Shown piece after piece: positions 1-11,900 of a stretch of DNA of 64,000 nucleotides. Origin of the DNA: Brachypodium distachyon. Its lineage: Eukaryota > Streptophyta > Magnoliopsida > Poales > Poaceae. Positions within the stretch are counted from its first letter, which is position 1; every line of letters starts with the position of its first letter. Under the pieces are notes generated by a model. It saw only the letters and a list, made by a program, of their open reading frames with translations. It did not search any database and was not told the DNA's origin. The translations under genes were made by a program, and so were the position numbers. The DNA is taken from assembly GCF_000005505.3 (NCBI RefSeq), contig NC_016133.3, positions 53,781,237 to 53,845,236 on the forward strand, read 5' to 3'.

Positions 1-1340
1 TACCAACCTCTGAACTGGAAACCCATTGGACGGAACAAGGCACATTATTACAGCCTGATGATGTCCGGTTCAGCGTACGACAGACGGACGGGTCAGTTGT
101 CAAACTGCTGCTACGCTGCAAAAAAGAAAAGAAGAAAGCTGCAGTTGCGCCCTTCCACTCGGCGGATTCTTCCACCTACCCTCGCCCCTTTCCGTTTAAA
201 CAGACGTTGGTGGTGTCGGCGAGAGGAAGCAACCGACGATCGAGTCATAGAGACCAAAGGGCGGGGCCCGGCTGTCATGCCGGAGGAGCTGGACTTCTCA
301 ACCGCAGCTAGCTAGCTTTCTGTGAGCTGTGCCGTGCGCTAGCTTCACCCGAGTCGCATCTACTCTGGAGTCTGGACCAACAACTCCTGTAGTCCTGTGG
401 TTCCCATTCTGGCATTTCTGGGCCGAACTGCACTAGTGCACTTCACCGGCGCATGGAACACATGGGGACGAGGTTCCACTGATCTTGGCGTGAAACGCGG
501 CGGAAAAATCGAGCAGATCGACTAGTTTCTGTCTGGAAACGCTGAACGATGTTTGTTGATTTCTGCCAACATGGATGCATGCACGAGAAAGAAAGAAAGC
601 GTAAGTCCTGTTGCTGGAAAGGCCTACCTACTGAAGCTCATGAGCACCCTGCACACGGAAGATGACAAAATAGTTCCCGGTAGCGCCATAGTGGCGTTTG
701 GATGATTCGTGCCCATGTTCTCTCCATATAGTCATATGGACTTCACTTTTTTTTGCTTTTGTTGATAATGCCGCTTCGCCTGCTAGTATACATCTTCTAT
801 CATTATTATTATCCTAGTGCTAACCCAACACAGACATGTAGCAGCCCTTCTTTTTTTATAAATGAACTGGAGTAGTAGTATTATTGATCATCAAAGGTTC
901 CAGCGAAACTGGCATGTGCAGAACGGAGAGGCGTCGTTACAGGATGATCTGGGTAGTACCATCCGTTTGATGACTTCGATCATACTAATTCAGAGGACAC
1001 CGTCAACGATAACTTCCCGCATTTTACCTCCCTGTTGTCATACACGGAGACCAGTTCATCTCCTTGGCAAACCTGAAAACTCCACATAAAGGCCAAGGAA
1101 GGAGGGCTTGAGAATTTTGTCGCGGCAGCAAAGTCAGCCAGTTTCCGCCACGTGGTGGATGTCAAAGGGACGCGGCAGGTGGCAATGCCAGGCGGTTCAG
1201 GCACGCCGCACCGGCAGCTGACACCCATCATGCACACGCCAACACGGCTCCAGTTCATTTCACGTCGCCTCCCTGTTAACGACAAAGCCTTTTGGGTTCA
1301 GGTTTCAGCTGCACACTTCGTGGCCCCCTATGCCTATGCG
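1..1340. other. Intergenic DNA upstream of the first gene
   Basis: I see no convincing coding region here. Short open frames exist but have no recognisable motif or splice structure. The stretch probably holds the end of an upstream transcription unit and the distal promoter of the gene at 1582. Confidence 0.4.
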
Positions 1341-1351
1341 TGAATAAAAAC
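1341..1351 (+). promoter_or_regulatory. Possible TATA-like element of the gene at 1582
   Basis: The A/T-rich stretch TGAATAAAAAC lies about 50 bases before a plausible 5' UTR splice donor and about 240 bases before the start codon. The position fits a core promoter, but the match to a plant TATA box is imperfect. Confidence 0.3.
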
Positions 1352-1393
1352 CAGCCTGTTGTCCACACACAGCTGCGACCCCGAGGCCGAAAC

Positions 1394-1474
1394 GTAAGTT
1401 CTCGGCGTAGCACCACCACATATACACACGCGTTCTTCTGCGACTCTTCTTCCTCTGTCTTTGCCAACCCACAG
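1394..1474 (+). other. Predicted 81-nt intron in the 5' UTR
   Basis: A strong donor (AAC/GTAAGT) at 1394 is followed by a pyrimidine-rich tract and the acceptor TTGCCAACCCACAG ending at 1474. It sits entirely before the ATG at 1582, so it would be a leader intron. This is inferred from splice consensus only. Confidence 0.5.
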
Positions 1475-1581
1475 AAACTAGAAGAAGAGGAGATCTGGAG
1501 AAGGCCATTGCGTTTGCACCTGAGACCTGAAACCTCCTTCTTCTCTTCTTTCCTGTTTGCTTGGTTGGCGTCACGGGCGGC

Positions 1582-2139
1582 ATGGCCACCATCCTGGAGA
1601 ACATCCAGAAGGCGAGGTTCTTGCCGACCAGGCCGCTCAAAGACGACCTGCCCACCTTCCAAGGCGGCGGCAGCAAGGAGGAGAGCCACCTCATGGGCCT
1701 GAGGAAGCGGCTGTCCACCTTCTCGGGCAAGATCCAGCCCATCTCCTCCGCCTCCGCCGAGTGGGCCTTCCGGCGGTCCAGGTCCGCGCCGTCGCTCGCC
1801 GCGTTCGCCGGCGCCGCGGGCGGCCCGCTCAAGCGGTGGTGGGACTGGGGCGTCGGCTGGCTGCTCTCCAAGAAGCTCGGCTTCGCCGGCGACCTCGAGA
1901 TGAACGAGGAGGAGGTGGCCGCCCTCGGCCGCCAGAGCAAGGGCACCTGGGCGCACATCCTCTACAAGGTGCGCTCCGGGGTCCGGCGGCTCGTCGTGTC
2001 CTCCCACTCGCTGCCCACCACACAGCACAAGCACCACTCGCTGCCCACCTCGGCGGCGCACAAGGCGCAGTGCAAGCCGCCGGCGCCGTTCGCCTACACC
2101 CAGAGAAGCTTCCAGTACGGCCAAGCCATGGCGCATTGA
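1582..2139 (+). CDS. Uncharacterised plant protein, 185 aa
   Basis: Single-exon frame of 185 residues. I chose the ATG at 1582 because it opens the compact sequence MATILENIQKARFLP; the frame also reads back to a TTG at 1561 that is unlikely to be used. Visible features are a basic Ser-rich segment around residues 51-65 (EWAFRRSRSAPSL), a Trp-rich motif RWWDWGVGWLLSKK near residues 83-96, an acidic patch LEMNEEEVAALGRQ, a basic segment YKVRSGVRRLV, and a His/Ser-rich C-terminal tail ending in QAMAH. I see no signal peptide and no clear membrane helix or enzyme motif. The overall pattern resembles a conserved but functionally unassigned angiosperm family, which I recognise only as such. GC-rich codon use is typical of grass single-exon genes. 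A leader intron upstream and a polyadenylation signal downstream support a real gene. Confidence 0.75.
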   Translation: MATILENIQKARFLPTRPLKDDLPTFQGGGSKEESHLMGLRKRLSTFSGKIQPISSASAEWAFRRSRSAPSLAAFAGAAGGPLKRWWDWGVGWLLSKKLGFAGDLEMNEEEVAALGRQSKGTWAHILYKVRSGVRRLVVSSHSLPTTQHKHHSLPTSAAHKAQCKPPAPFAYTQRSFQYGQAMAH

Positions 2140-2460
2140 GGCCGGGCGTGCTAGGGACAAGTGGGACAAGACTAAGATCTGGTGGTCTCGCCATGAGATC
2201 CAAATCGATACGAGGAGGCGCTCGAGAAGAAGATGATGATTCAGGTTTGGGGTGATGGCGAAGACAATTACTCCGTACTATTGTTTGGGAATTTAGCTGG
2301 GGATGAAATTGTAGTTTTTACCATTCTGTTTCTTGTCTACTAGATCTAATGTCCATGCGTATAGATATACCAAGTGTTTTGTTCGTTCTTTCCATTCTTT
2401 TGGGTTCGTCGGACGATGTAAATGTTGGGATGATTCCTTATGTTTTTGCCTCCTGCAGTA

Positions 2461-2466
2461 AATAAA
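2461..2466 (+). terminator. AATAAA polyadenylation signal
   Basis: A canonical AATAAA lies 322 bases after the stop codon of the gene at 1582, within A/T-rich DNA, and is the likely cleavage signal for its transcript. Confidence 0.55.
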
Positions 2467-3322
2467 AGCTAATGCAGATTCATGCTCGTATGCTCTTTGT
2501 CTTGAGATGCCATCAGATCTGAACTCCGGTAAGTATCTTTCCGGTTGCTACCAGCTAGCATCCACCATCTGCCAGCACATGCATTTCCTAATGTCTACAG
2601 CTTCCCTTCAAAATAAATGTTCAGCTAAGAATAGCTGGTGAGGCCAACAGCAATTTCGTACTGTACTCTGCTAGACTTGTATTGTCGGTGTTATCAGCAA
2701 AGGATCGAGACGGAAACGTAAATAAAAGAAGCAAATGAAACGAGTGTGGCCGTAATTTGGCGCATAGGTGAAGCGTCACAATGCGAAACGGGTAGAATGT
2801 CGGAATCTGTCACATGAGCGTGTTAGATGCGCACCACCAGAAACAAATGATTGGGAAACGTGCCTGCGGTTCATGCTTACAGTTTTTTTTTAGAAGGAAA
2901 TGGACGTGAGAGAGAGAGAGCGCAAGGAGATTTTTTCTTTGAGAATGAAGAGAGCAAGGAGATGACGCTTTGGTACTGACATGATGGCATATAGGCCCAT
3001 TCACAGAAAGCCCAATCACCTCCCGACTCTTTTGGGCCTCTTTACACCCTAGAAGCTTCTGGACGCCAACGCAAGGCCCGCCAATCCGGTCAGCAAAACA
3101 AGTTGCTTTCTTCTTTCCTCGCCTTTATTTTTTCCTTTTTCTTTGAGGTTCTTCCTTCCTCGCCTTTCTCTTTCGTGCGGTACCGTCGTACCGAGCAGGA
3201 CAAAGCTTTCCGCACAAAACCCCCAAACCCCACAAGCGGCGCATTCCCCACGCAGGCACGTATCGCACGCCACACATCCAACCCATCCCCATCGCAATCC
3301 ACGCGCCCGGACCCGAGCAGCC
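2467..3322. other. Intergenic and promoter DNA before the OEP7-like gene
   Basis: No gene is visible. There is a GA-rich tract near 2908-2945 and a pyrimidine-rich leader at about 3105-3180 that probably belongs to the promoter or 5' UTR of the gene at 3323. Confidence 0.45.
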
Positions 3323-3703
3323 ATGGCGAAAGGAGGAGGCCAGCGCGAGGGCGGCGCCCTGAAGACGGCCGTCGTCGTCACCGGCGGCCTCGTCCTTGCC
3401 TGGTTAACCGTCGAGACCGCCTTCAAGCCCTTCCTCGACCGCCTCCGCGCCGCCGTCTCCCGCTCCACCAACCCCTCCCGCGACCCGGATGAGGACCCCG
3501 CCGCCGCCGTCCCTGACGAGGACAAGGGGCCTGCGTCTGCCACCACCGACGTTGGCGAGGAAAAGGAGCCCGCCTTCGCCACAGCCGAGCCGTCCGCGCC
3601 GCCGCTCCCGGCAGAAGAGGATGAGAGCGAGAGAAAGGGAGAGGGCAAGGAGGTCGAACTGGGGGAGAAGGAGGAAGGTGTCGTTGCCGCTAAGGCCCAG
3701 TGA
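3323..3703 (+). CDS. OEP7-like chloroplast outer envelope protein, 126 aa
   Basis: The start at 3323 (CCATGG context) gives 126 residues. One hydrophobic helix is visible at about residues 15-34 (TAVVVTGGLVLAWLTVETAF). It is followed at once by the motif AFKPFLDRLR (residues 33-42) and a basic/Ser stretch ending RSTNPSRDPDEDP. This order (short N-terminus, one helix, AFKPxLD, positive charges, xPxRDPD) is the hallmark of plant OEP7/OEP6, small signal-anchored proteins of the chloroplast outer envelope that insert without a cleavable transit peptide and are widely used as targeting models. Here the C-terminal half is an Ala/Pro/Glu/Lys-rich acidic tail, so the protein is about twice the length of the short dicot forms. 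The tail is low complexity and probably disordered. Upstream in-frame codons back to 3143 look like leader sequence. Confidence 0.75.
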   Translation: MAKGGGQREGGALKTAVVVTGGLVLAWLTVETAFKPFLDRLRAAVSRSTNPSRDPDEDPAAAVPDEDKGPASATTDVGEEKEPAFATAEPSAPPLPAEEDESERKGEGKEVELGEKEEGVVAAKAQ

Positions 3704-4804
3704 AGGGGGGACCTGTCTATTTTGGTTCCGCTTCTGAATAGTATCCTGTAAACCTGTTCTGTGCTTTTGGGGCTTGTGGTGGATGCAATGTTTGAACTCT
3801 ATTATTAGTGTATTGCATCTTTAGTTCTCATCTCAGCTTACTTATGTTGGTGGGGTTAGTTTGTAACATTTACATTTACTACACTATGCGATGCTATATA
3901 TCTGTGTGGATGGTTTAGCTCCCTATAGAATCTGCTTGCTTTTATGCTGCTGATAGGAGAATTTTTGTGACATACTGTACTGTGTTATAGCTCTGGGAAC
4001 TGCAGGTGGTTCAGCCATTTTAATCACTTGTTACTGTTAGACTAGTGCAATGAGCTGGTGCACCGCTCTATATTTTGTGCTGTTTTTCATGCTTTAGTTA
4101 GGCCCTTTGTCTGAGCGAAGAAGTTATCTAGTCCGGTTTTACTATGAGTTTGAGTTATTTTACGGTTTACCTGTTAGTCATGGTTCCATGTTTTCAGGGT
4201 GTGTCATGGATACCGCCAAGTTTGAATTCTAACAGTATCTGCATCTTTTACTACTCAGCTCAAGTTACCAGCATGGTTACTAGTTACGTTACTATTTACT
4301 ACTCTGTACTGTATTTTTATATTTGTGCCTGCATATGTTTTTATATACTGTTGAAGTCGGTTGCATAGTATTCCTTTCTTGCCAGGAATATTGATTGGCA
4401 TAAGGGTGCTCTACTATGTCTTCTGTGGCAACAAATGTTTTGTAATTTCCATTTCTAGATCAGTTGTTGAATCATTCAAATATGCTTGTGTAACATGTTT
4501 GAGTATCACCGTACCAGTATTACTTCCTACGTATATAACCTGTGATCTTTTATTTCTATTTAGTGAGGCAGGCAGTAGACCTTCTGAGGTCTGAGGAAGT
4601 CCTGCCATTTATAAACTTTCAAAGGATGCAATATTGCTTTTACCATGTTCTACTGTTTAAGTTGCAGCTACAATACGCTTATAGATGGTTTACTATCGAA
4701 GTGCGGAAGAACGTGGATGTGTCAAGTTTCACATTACCTGCTATAGTACAGTGTAACAGTATACCTGTGAAATCTGGAGTATTTATGCTTAGATAAACTA
4801 GCGA
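3704..4804. other. 3' flank of the OEP7-like gene, no further gene seen
   Basis: AT-rich DNA with 3'-UTR-like composition. The short open frames have no recognisable domain. I see no terminal repeats in this stretch. Confidence 0.4.
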
Positions 4805-5345
4805 TTGTTTCTTCATTTAGTCATCATTTGTAGATGTGTCGACGAAGCTGTTGATGTTAGACGTTATTATGAAGCAGATGCTAGGCATTACAGTTGACAT
4901 GGAAATGACATTATTAATTCATGCAGAACATGTAGTTCATAGTAGCGTAGCTGCTGTTAGAATATCTCAGTTATCATGCATGGGTAACTAGTAAGGGTTT
5001 CTGCATTTAGTCATCATTTATAGAGGTGACGACAAAGGCGTTGATGTTAGATGTTATTATGCAGCAGATTCGTGGTGTAAAGTTTTATATATTTGTTCTA
5101 GAATACGTGTGAAGTTTTATATGGAAACAATATTATTATACTAAGCTGATGAGTATTACTTTCTTGCTTCATGCACCATGTGTGGTCTATTAGTAGCGTA
5201 TCTGGGGTTAAAATATGTCTAATGTTATGATTGCTTCTGCACTAGGTCATCATTTATAGAGTGAAGACAAAGTCGCTGATGTTACACACTGATGCAGCAG
5301 ATGCTAGGCATTACGGTTTCGAATTGGAAGTGACATCATTGTTCT
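4805..5345 (+). repeat. Three degenerate tandem copies of a ~190-240 bp unit
   Basis: The phrase TCATCATTTRTAGA recurs at about 4821, 5011 and 5248. Each copy is followed by a diverged (ac)gacraag, then GATGTTA and GCAGCAGAT-type blocks and, in copies 1 and 3, GCTAGGCATTAC. Spacing is about 190 and 237 bases, with indels between copies. No coding content is seen. Confidence 0.7.
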
Positions 5346-5723
5346 AACTTGTAAGAAATGATTGGTTCATGGCATTAGGTCGTGTTAGCATCCATATATC
5401 CATGCTTAACGGTATCTCGTTGTTGATTTGTCTTGTATTACATTCCGTTGTATTAAGTTTTGATAAAATGGTGATGCTTTCAACATTTATGCAGCTGATA
5501 CATGTGATGGCAATTATAATGCAGATGCAATATTCTAAGGTTCCAACTGAAGTACCAGTATTTTGACGACCTTATAATTGGTCTTCAGATCTTCCAACGA
5601 TGTATTTTAGTGTTTCAAATGTGACATCAAAGCACAGGTAGCAACATGTTGTTAGCTCGATTATTCATGGTTTAAAGAATATGCACCCTGCATTAGTTGC
5701 CTAGAATTAGACCAACTTTGCTA

Positions 5724-5937
5724 TTAATTTTTGAGAAAGTGGTACTCCCTCCGTCCAACAAAGGATGTCTCAACTTTGACTAAATTTGAATGCATCTATA
5801 CACTAAGTAATGTCTAGATACATCCAAATTTTGACAAACTTGAGACATCTTTTGTTGGACGGAGGGAGTATTAGTTTTGGCATTTACACTACTTTAATTT
5901 TTGAGAAAGTAGTATTGGTTTTGGCATTTACACTACT
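5724..5937 (+). repeat. Tandem duplication, one copy with and one without a MITE
   Basis: Copy 1 (5724-5744 plus 5869-5893) is split by the Stowaway element at the dinucleotide TA. Copy 2 (5894-5937) carries the same flanks, TTTGAGAAAGT and GGCATTTACACTACT, joined by a single TA. The second copy is therefore a fossil of the empty target site. Confidence 0.8.
5743..5870. mobile_element. Stowaway-type (Tc1/mariner) MITE, 128 bp including TA duplication
   Basis: The ends are TA-CTCCCTCCGT and ACGGAGGGAG-TA. The arms continue as near-perfect inverted repeats (CCAACAAAGGATGTCTCAA against its complement), so the whole element can fold into a hairpin. TA target duplication, terminus and size are diagnostic of grass Stowaway MITEs. 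No coding capacity. Confidence 0.95.
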
Positions 5938-6453
5938 ATACCTTCATTGTCATGATAGTTGATGTTAAACATTGAATTTTTAAGCTAAAGCAGTTTCAAT
6001 GCGGCAAAACCAAGTAGTAATGAATCTTGATCTTGTTACTCTCTCTCTAGCAAATTTCGGGACATCAGTTGGTAGAGAACAGCATCCACGGTGTTGTTTA
6101 ACACACAGCTAGATGAAATCATAAGATCTTGAAGCATATTATAGATTGCTAATTTTCATACAAGGTGCCACATGGAAATGTTCTATACATGACATCAGTA
6201 CACAGGTACAGTAATGTTCAGTTGCTACTTGCTAGCATGGTTGTGTCGTAGCTTCATGCAGGGTGCAAAATTATATGATGTACCCAGTCTACAGTTGAAT
6301 TAGCTATGGAGAAGTTCAGCAGTTAACTTAACCATGCAAAGATAATGTGCGAATTATTATTTTTGTAACCAGGTACAATTGTTGTGGTAATCTAATCATG
6401 ATCTAAATGAGATTTTGATAAAAAAAAAGTTGATTACATTTATGACTAATGAC

Positions 6454-6621
6454 CATGGGCGGAGCCAAGGCCTGGCCACCCTGGGCAATTGCCCAGGCTC
6501 CATTCATCAATCTCCCTTTGATCAAAGTAAAGAAGATGATTAACTTAGCAAAAAAATTGGGCAAACTTTACTTTACAATGGATCTTGCCCAGGCTTCCAT
6601 AATGGGGTAGCTCCGCCACTG
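6454..6621. mobile_element. hAT-type MITE, 168 bp
   Basis: The element ends in CATGGGCGGAGCC and the complement of CAGTGGCGGAGC. It is flanked by a perfect 8-bp direct repeat CTAATGAC (6446-6453 and 6622-6629). An 8-bp TSD with CA(G)NGGCGGAGC termini is typical of hAT elements. An internal palindrome GGGCAATTGCCC is also present. Confidence 0.85.
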
Positions 6622-6629
6622 CTAATGAC

Positions 6630-8451
6630 CATGTGCTTCTTCAATTCTTCATGTACGTTTCAGTTCACAGGTACTTGCAGCAAGGAACAATCCTGTATAA
6701 CTTATCCAATGAAAAAAATAAATGAAGAGCTGTTTTCTGGCAATAATATGTGGTTACCTGTCTTAATTTTCATGTTATCGACGAGGTCTATGATTCCGTG
6801 AAAAATAAAGATTAGCACTTTGTGCCAAAATTAATTGATACATGTGTTTGTAATTGACACAATGTTTGTGATGGTTTGCTGTTTCATGAATACCTCTGGA
6901 GTACATTTTTAGGGTTGTTTGGGGGAGTGGCATTGGTACCAAGACATACCTGTCTCCCAAATAAGCCCTAGGGTTAGGGGTTACAAAATTGCTTTTGAAT
7001 ACTGGAGTTGTTATACCAGTAAACTGAGATTAAACAGAATATTAGTTACAAGGATTACATCGTAACGAAAACAACCATTGGTACTGTATGAAAACTATCT
7101 TCTGATGACTTGTTTGATTCTTGTGGTGCTCTGCATTCATGCCTGCTTTAGTATCACCATGAGAAGCTTGCGTCTTGTCTTCAGATTTAGTTCTGCTGCG
7201 CACTTGTATTCCATTCTGGCTTGAAATTGTGATTGACCAAAGAAGCTGGCTGATGGCATATCTGTTGAGGCTGTCAATGGTTTTCTAAACGAAATAATTC
7301 TTTTTGAAATGATTTCACTTGGCTGAATTTGAATTTTAGATTCAAAAATCATATTTGTTTGCCACATGGATTTGTATAATAAGAGACAAATTCAGAGAAA
7401 TGTTGTCTTCTAGAGAGGAACTAGGATTAGGTATAGATGCGATTTCATAGAATTTCATATTGAAGTGTTGTGTCCAATTTCATGTCAACGGACAAGTTGG
7501 TTCCTGAAATCCAAAACGAATTATATAATCTCAGGTCTAAATGATGGGAGCCAAAAAGAACTCTTTTTTTCATATGATGACGTTATTTGTATGCGATGCG
7601 AAGTATGTGTGGCTCATTTCAGGTGACCTGTAATCCTACTAATACTGCTTTTTTAAGTACTGTTGACAGCTTAATGAGTTGGGTTTTGGTTTATTATTCC
7701 AGATACATAGGAGCATCTAGAATAACGTCAAATACACAGGTTTTCTTTTTTGACATAAAAAAACAGCAACACTGGTAGTATATCGGCTAGAAGGGGAATA
7801 TACATTTCCTTTTTCCTTTTTGACAGCAGGGGAACACATATCTGCTTTTTTGAGAAGTTGGATCGGAGGGAAAGAAGTCTGCATACTACATGACCATATA
7901 TGTCTCTCGCGTGGACATTTTTTTAACACCCGAACAATTTTTTGAACTATGCAAACATTTTTTCTATAACTCTCGAAGATTCTTTTTTAGCACTCAACAT
8001 TCTACGAAGAATCATAAATATATATATGAATTTTGAGTTTTCATTCAAAAGTTGGTCTTGTTAAAGGCAGCACCAGATGCGACCCATTGCCGGCTTCAGG
8101 CATTATGTCCCGGATAGGAAGAAAGGAGCGCTGTATAGCAGCTCCCATTAAAATGTTCCAAAGAAACATGTACAAGAAAATAGTTCGTCTCGAATCGGGG
8201 AAGGGAATGCAAAAACTAACATATATATGTGATATTTGTCCAAAACTTCATGTGGAAACGACCATATGTAGGAAATCTAATAAATTTTGAACCTTTTTGG
8301 TCAGTGGCAGCCACTCCAGCGTTGAGGTTATACGTCTCAACATTTGTCTTCGTGGCATTATAATTATTCCACCTTGATGTCCAAAATCTGGCATGGTTAG
8401 TTCAACACTTTGCATGGGCATCCTTGGCCGAACTGGGTTTTGGGCTGAGCT
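6630..8451. other. Non-coding AT-rich DNA, no gene recognised
   Basis: Only short frames without domain signatures occur. T-rich runs around 7740-8000 suggest old repeat material, but I could not delimit an element. Confidence 0.4.
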
Positions 8452-8460
8452 TTTAAAAAA

Positions 8461-8662
8461 GAAAGAAGTCCATATTTCACTCTCAAATGTCACGCTCCGG
8501 CCGCATAACCCACCGAAGTCCAAAACCGGTTATTTAAACACCTGAATTCCGTAATACCATTTAATTCACGCCCCTAAGCGGTTTTAGAGCCTACGTGGCA
8601 CATTTAGGGCGGTTTAGGGGCTGATTAGGCTTTTTGGACTCGCTGACGTGGCCGAATCGGTT
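8461..8662 (+). repeat. Left terminal inverted repeat of the MULE
   Basis: This pairs with 13497-13697 over about 200 bp with few mismatches. Shared blocks include GTCACGCTCCGGCCGCATAA, CCACGTAGGC-type and GGCTGATTAGGCTTTTTGGA. Subterminal MULE TIRs usually hold transposase sites and bidirectional promoters. Confidence 0.9.
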
Positions 8663-8926
8663 GGTACGGGAACCAAATCGCCGCGCGATTCATTTCTGTC
8701 GTTTCATCTCCTCTCCCTTCCCAGTCGAGCCGTCACCATCTCCATCCCGGCGGCGACGCACCCTTCGCGGTGAATCGGAGCAAGGCGCGTGCAAATGATC
8801 TGCAACACGGGTCGGTCAGCGGAATCTCGCCATGGATAAAGGTCAGTGCCATCTGATCTTTCCACTTCCTTCTCATCTCAGTGTTAGGGTTCTTCGGTTC
8901 GTAGGGTTAGTGCAAATTGTTCCGAA

Positions 8927-11900
8927 ATGGACGTAGGGTTTCTTCGATTTTTAGGCTCAGAGGATTTCGACCCGCTCGATTACATCTCAATCAGATGCCG
9001 CATTTGTGGTCTATTTGTTAGATCGGAAGGGACACTGCAGTATGTGGGTGGGGCAGAGTATACTTTTCATCTGAAGAGAGATAAGCCGTCCTTTTATGAA
9101 ATCAAGGAATCCCTTAAGGACTTGATCTGTGCTGAAACAGAATGGTATGTTGCTAAGAGGCAACTGAAGATTCATTGGCTCTTTCCTAGGAACTCATTGG
9201 AGGATGGACTGTCTCTGTTGTTTGATGATGATTCAGTAAAGAGGATGGATAATGCCATGACAGATGGTGGTGTTGCAGAACTCTATGTGGAGCATTTTGA
9301 TTCTGAAGAAGTGGAACAGGAAAATGCTGAGGAAAGTGACTGGGAGGCAGACAATGAGGCAAATAATGAGGCACAGGAGCAGGAGCAAGATGATGGTGTG
9401 GTTGACATAAGAATTGGTGAGACATATTCAAAGCATAAAGGAAGTAAAGTTCCTCTAGTCCATGTACAGGAAGTGGATTCAGAATTTGTGTCTGCACTTT
9501 TATGTGATGCACCTTCCGTTGAAACAATAGAAGATGACATGGAGAATCTTATAATCTCACCAAGGAGAGAAGGGTTTAGCACACCCAAGAGTTCTGAGAA
9601 GGACACACACAACTCAACAGATGTGACCCCAACTAAGGATGAACTAGATGCACATCTAGAGTCTTTCAGGCAGTTTTATGGTTACAGTCAGGAAGATAAG
9701 AGGAAGAGAGCAAAGAGGAGCTTAATACCTGCAGTTCCACATCCATCAATTCAGCCTAAACCTAAATTAGCAGCAGCAAGCAAAGCCAAGAGGAAACATC
9801 CAGGTCCAAAGCCATCAAGTCAGCCTGAAGTAGCACCATCAAGTAAAAGGGCCAAGAATGAAACAAGTGAGATGGAACAAGTGGAACCTGAAAATACTGA
9901 AGATGAAAGTGACATTGAATATGTACCTCCAGAAGAATGCAGCTCAGGTGAGGACTCAGAAGTAGAACAAGTAAGGAAGATTGCTAGAGATAAGGAGCCA
10001 GAAGAGGGCTAAGAAGATGGGTGCCACTAGAGGTCCAATTGTCAAGGATAATAATGTTGTTGAAGAGAATGTAGCAGATCTATTGAAGGGTCTGATACAC
10101 CTTACTTCGATTCAGATGATGATTGCTCTTATGATGAGGAGAGTGATTGTGAAGGTGGGAAGATATTCAAAAGGAGGAAAAGTGAATGGCCTAGGTATGA
10201 CAGCAAAGCTGAAAAGGCGAAATTCAAGTTTGGTATGGTGTTTAGAAGCAAGGAACACATGAAGAAGGCTCTCATCAGGTATGGGATAAAACAGCATGTA
10301 CATCTGCTTTTCACTAAAGATGAGAAGGACAAGATAAGAGTTCATTGTTCATGGCCTGGTTGCAAATGGTTGATATATGCATCAAAGACAACCAAGAATA
10401 AGTGGTTGCAAGTTTCTACATTAGTGGATGAACATAATTGTATTCCTAAAAGAGACAACAACTTGGTAACAGCAAATGTGATTGCTGCCAAATATGGAAA
10501 GTTGATTATGGCAAACCCTACATGGAAGCTTGAAAACGTAAAAGAAACTGTACTTCAGGACATTGGAGTTGATGTACACATTTCCAAATGTAAAAGGGCC
10601 AAGAATATTATGTTGAAGAAAATGTTTGATGCAACCCATGGTGAATATTCTCAAGTCTTTGACTATCAGCTGGAATTGTTGAGAAGCAACCCAGGTAGCA
10701 CTGTGCATGTAATGCTAGACCTAGATCAGCCTGATGGCAGGCATGTATTTCAAAGGTTTTACATGTGCTTCAATGCATGTAAAAATGGCTTTCTAGCTGG
10801 ATGTAGGAGAGTAGTTGGGCTAGATGGGTGCTTCTTCAAAGGAGCTTGCTATGGGCAGTTGTTGTGTGCATTAGGTAGAGATGCAAATAACCAGATGTAC
10901 CCAATAGCTTGGGCAGTAGTTGAGAAGGAGACTACAGATTCCTGGTATTGGTTTCTTGACTTTCTGGATAAAGATCTCAAAATTAAAGATCAAGGAGAAG
11001 GATGGGTATTCATATCTGATCAGCAAAAGGTATACAACTTAGTAATTTGTTGTCTCAATGCCATAATCTCAATTAATACTTGCTTATGATGGCAACATGC
11101 TGACTATGTACAACTCACCTGCAGTTAGTTTCAAAGGCTGAGCACAGGATGTGTGCTAGACTCATATATGCTAATTGGAAGAAGAAACAGCCTGACCATG
11201 ATCTTCAGAAGCTGTTCTGGAGGTGTGCAAAATCTCCAAATAGAGTGCTCTTCAATTATAACAGGTAAGGCTGGCTCAGGTAACACCAGAAGGAGCAACA
11301 GATATGATGAAAACATCTCTTGAACACTGGAGCAGGGCTCACTTGAAGCTAGGTTCTAACTGTGATTCAGTTGATAATAACGTGTGTGAATCATTTAACA
11401 ACATGATCCTGGAATCAAGGTATCTGCCTATTGTCAATGCTAGAGTGGATTAGAAGAAACATGATGGTGAGGATACAGGAGTGCAGAAGCAAGACAAGCA
11501 AGTGGAAAGGGACAATATGTCCTAATGTGTTCAAGAAGTTGAAACAGAACATCAATAGATCTGCAAATTGCAATGTTCTTTGCAATGGAAAGGATGGCTT
11601 TGAGGTTACAGAACATGGTAGATTTAAGTTTACTGTCTCATTGGAGAACAGGGTTTGCACCTGCAGGTATTGGCAGCTGTCAGGCTTGCCATGTTGCCAT
11701 GCCATTAGTGCAATCTACAAGAGCTCCAAGCAGGTTGATGATTATATTGCAAACTGCTTCTCTATTGCAGTATATCACAAGATATATGATCACTGTCTGG
11801 AGCCACTTGAGGGAGATGACAGTCGGCCAACAGCAGACCATCATAGGCCACTAGCACCTGGTTTCATCAAGATGCCAGGTAGGCCTAAGGTAGAGAGGAG

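Noticed and set aside
1276..2169. Long minus-strand open frame opposite the first gene
   Set aside because: It mirrors GC-rich codons of the 1582-2139 gene and has no domain; it is a shadow frame.
9970..10090. An intron explaining the frame change in the MULE transposase
   Set aside because: The GTAAGG donor at 9970 is in phase 0, but no acceptor nearby restores the needed frame; two compensating indels fit better.
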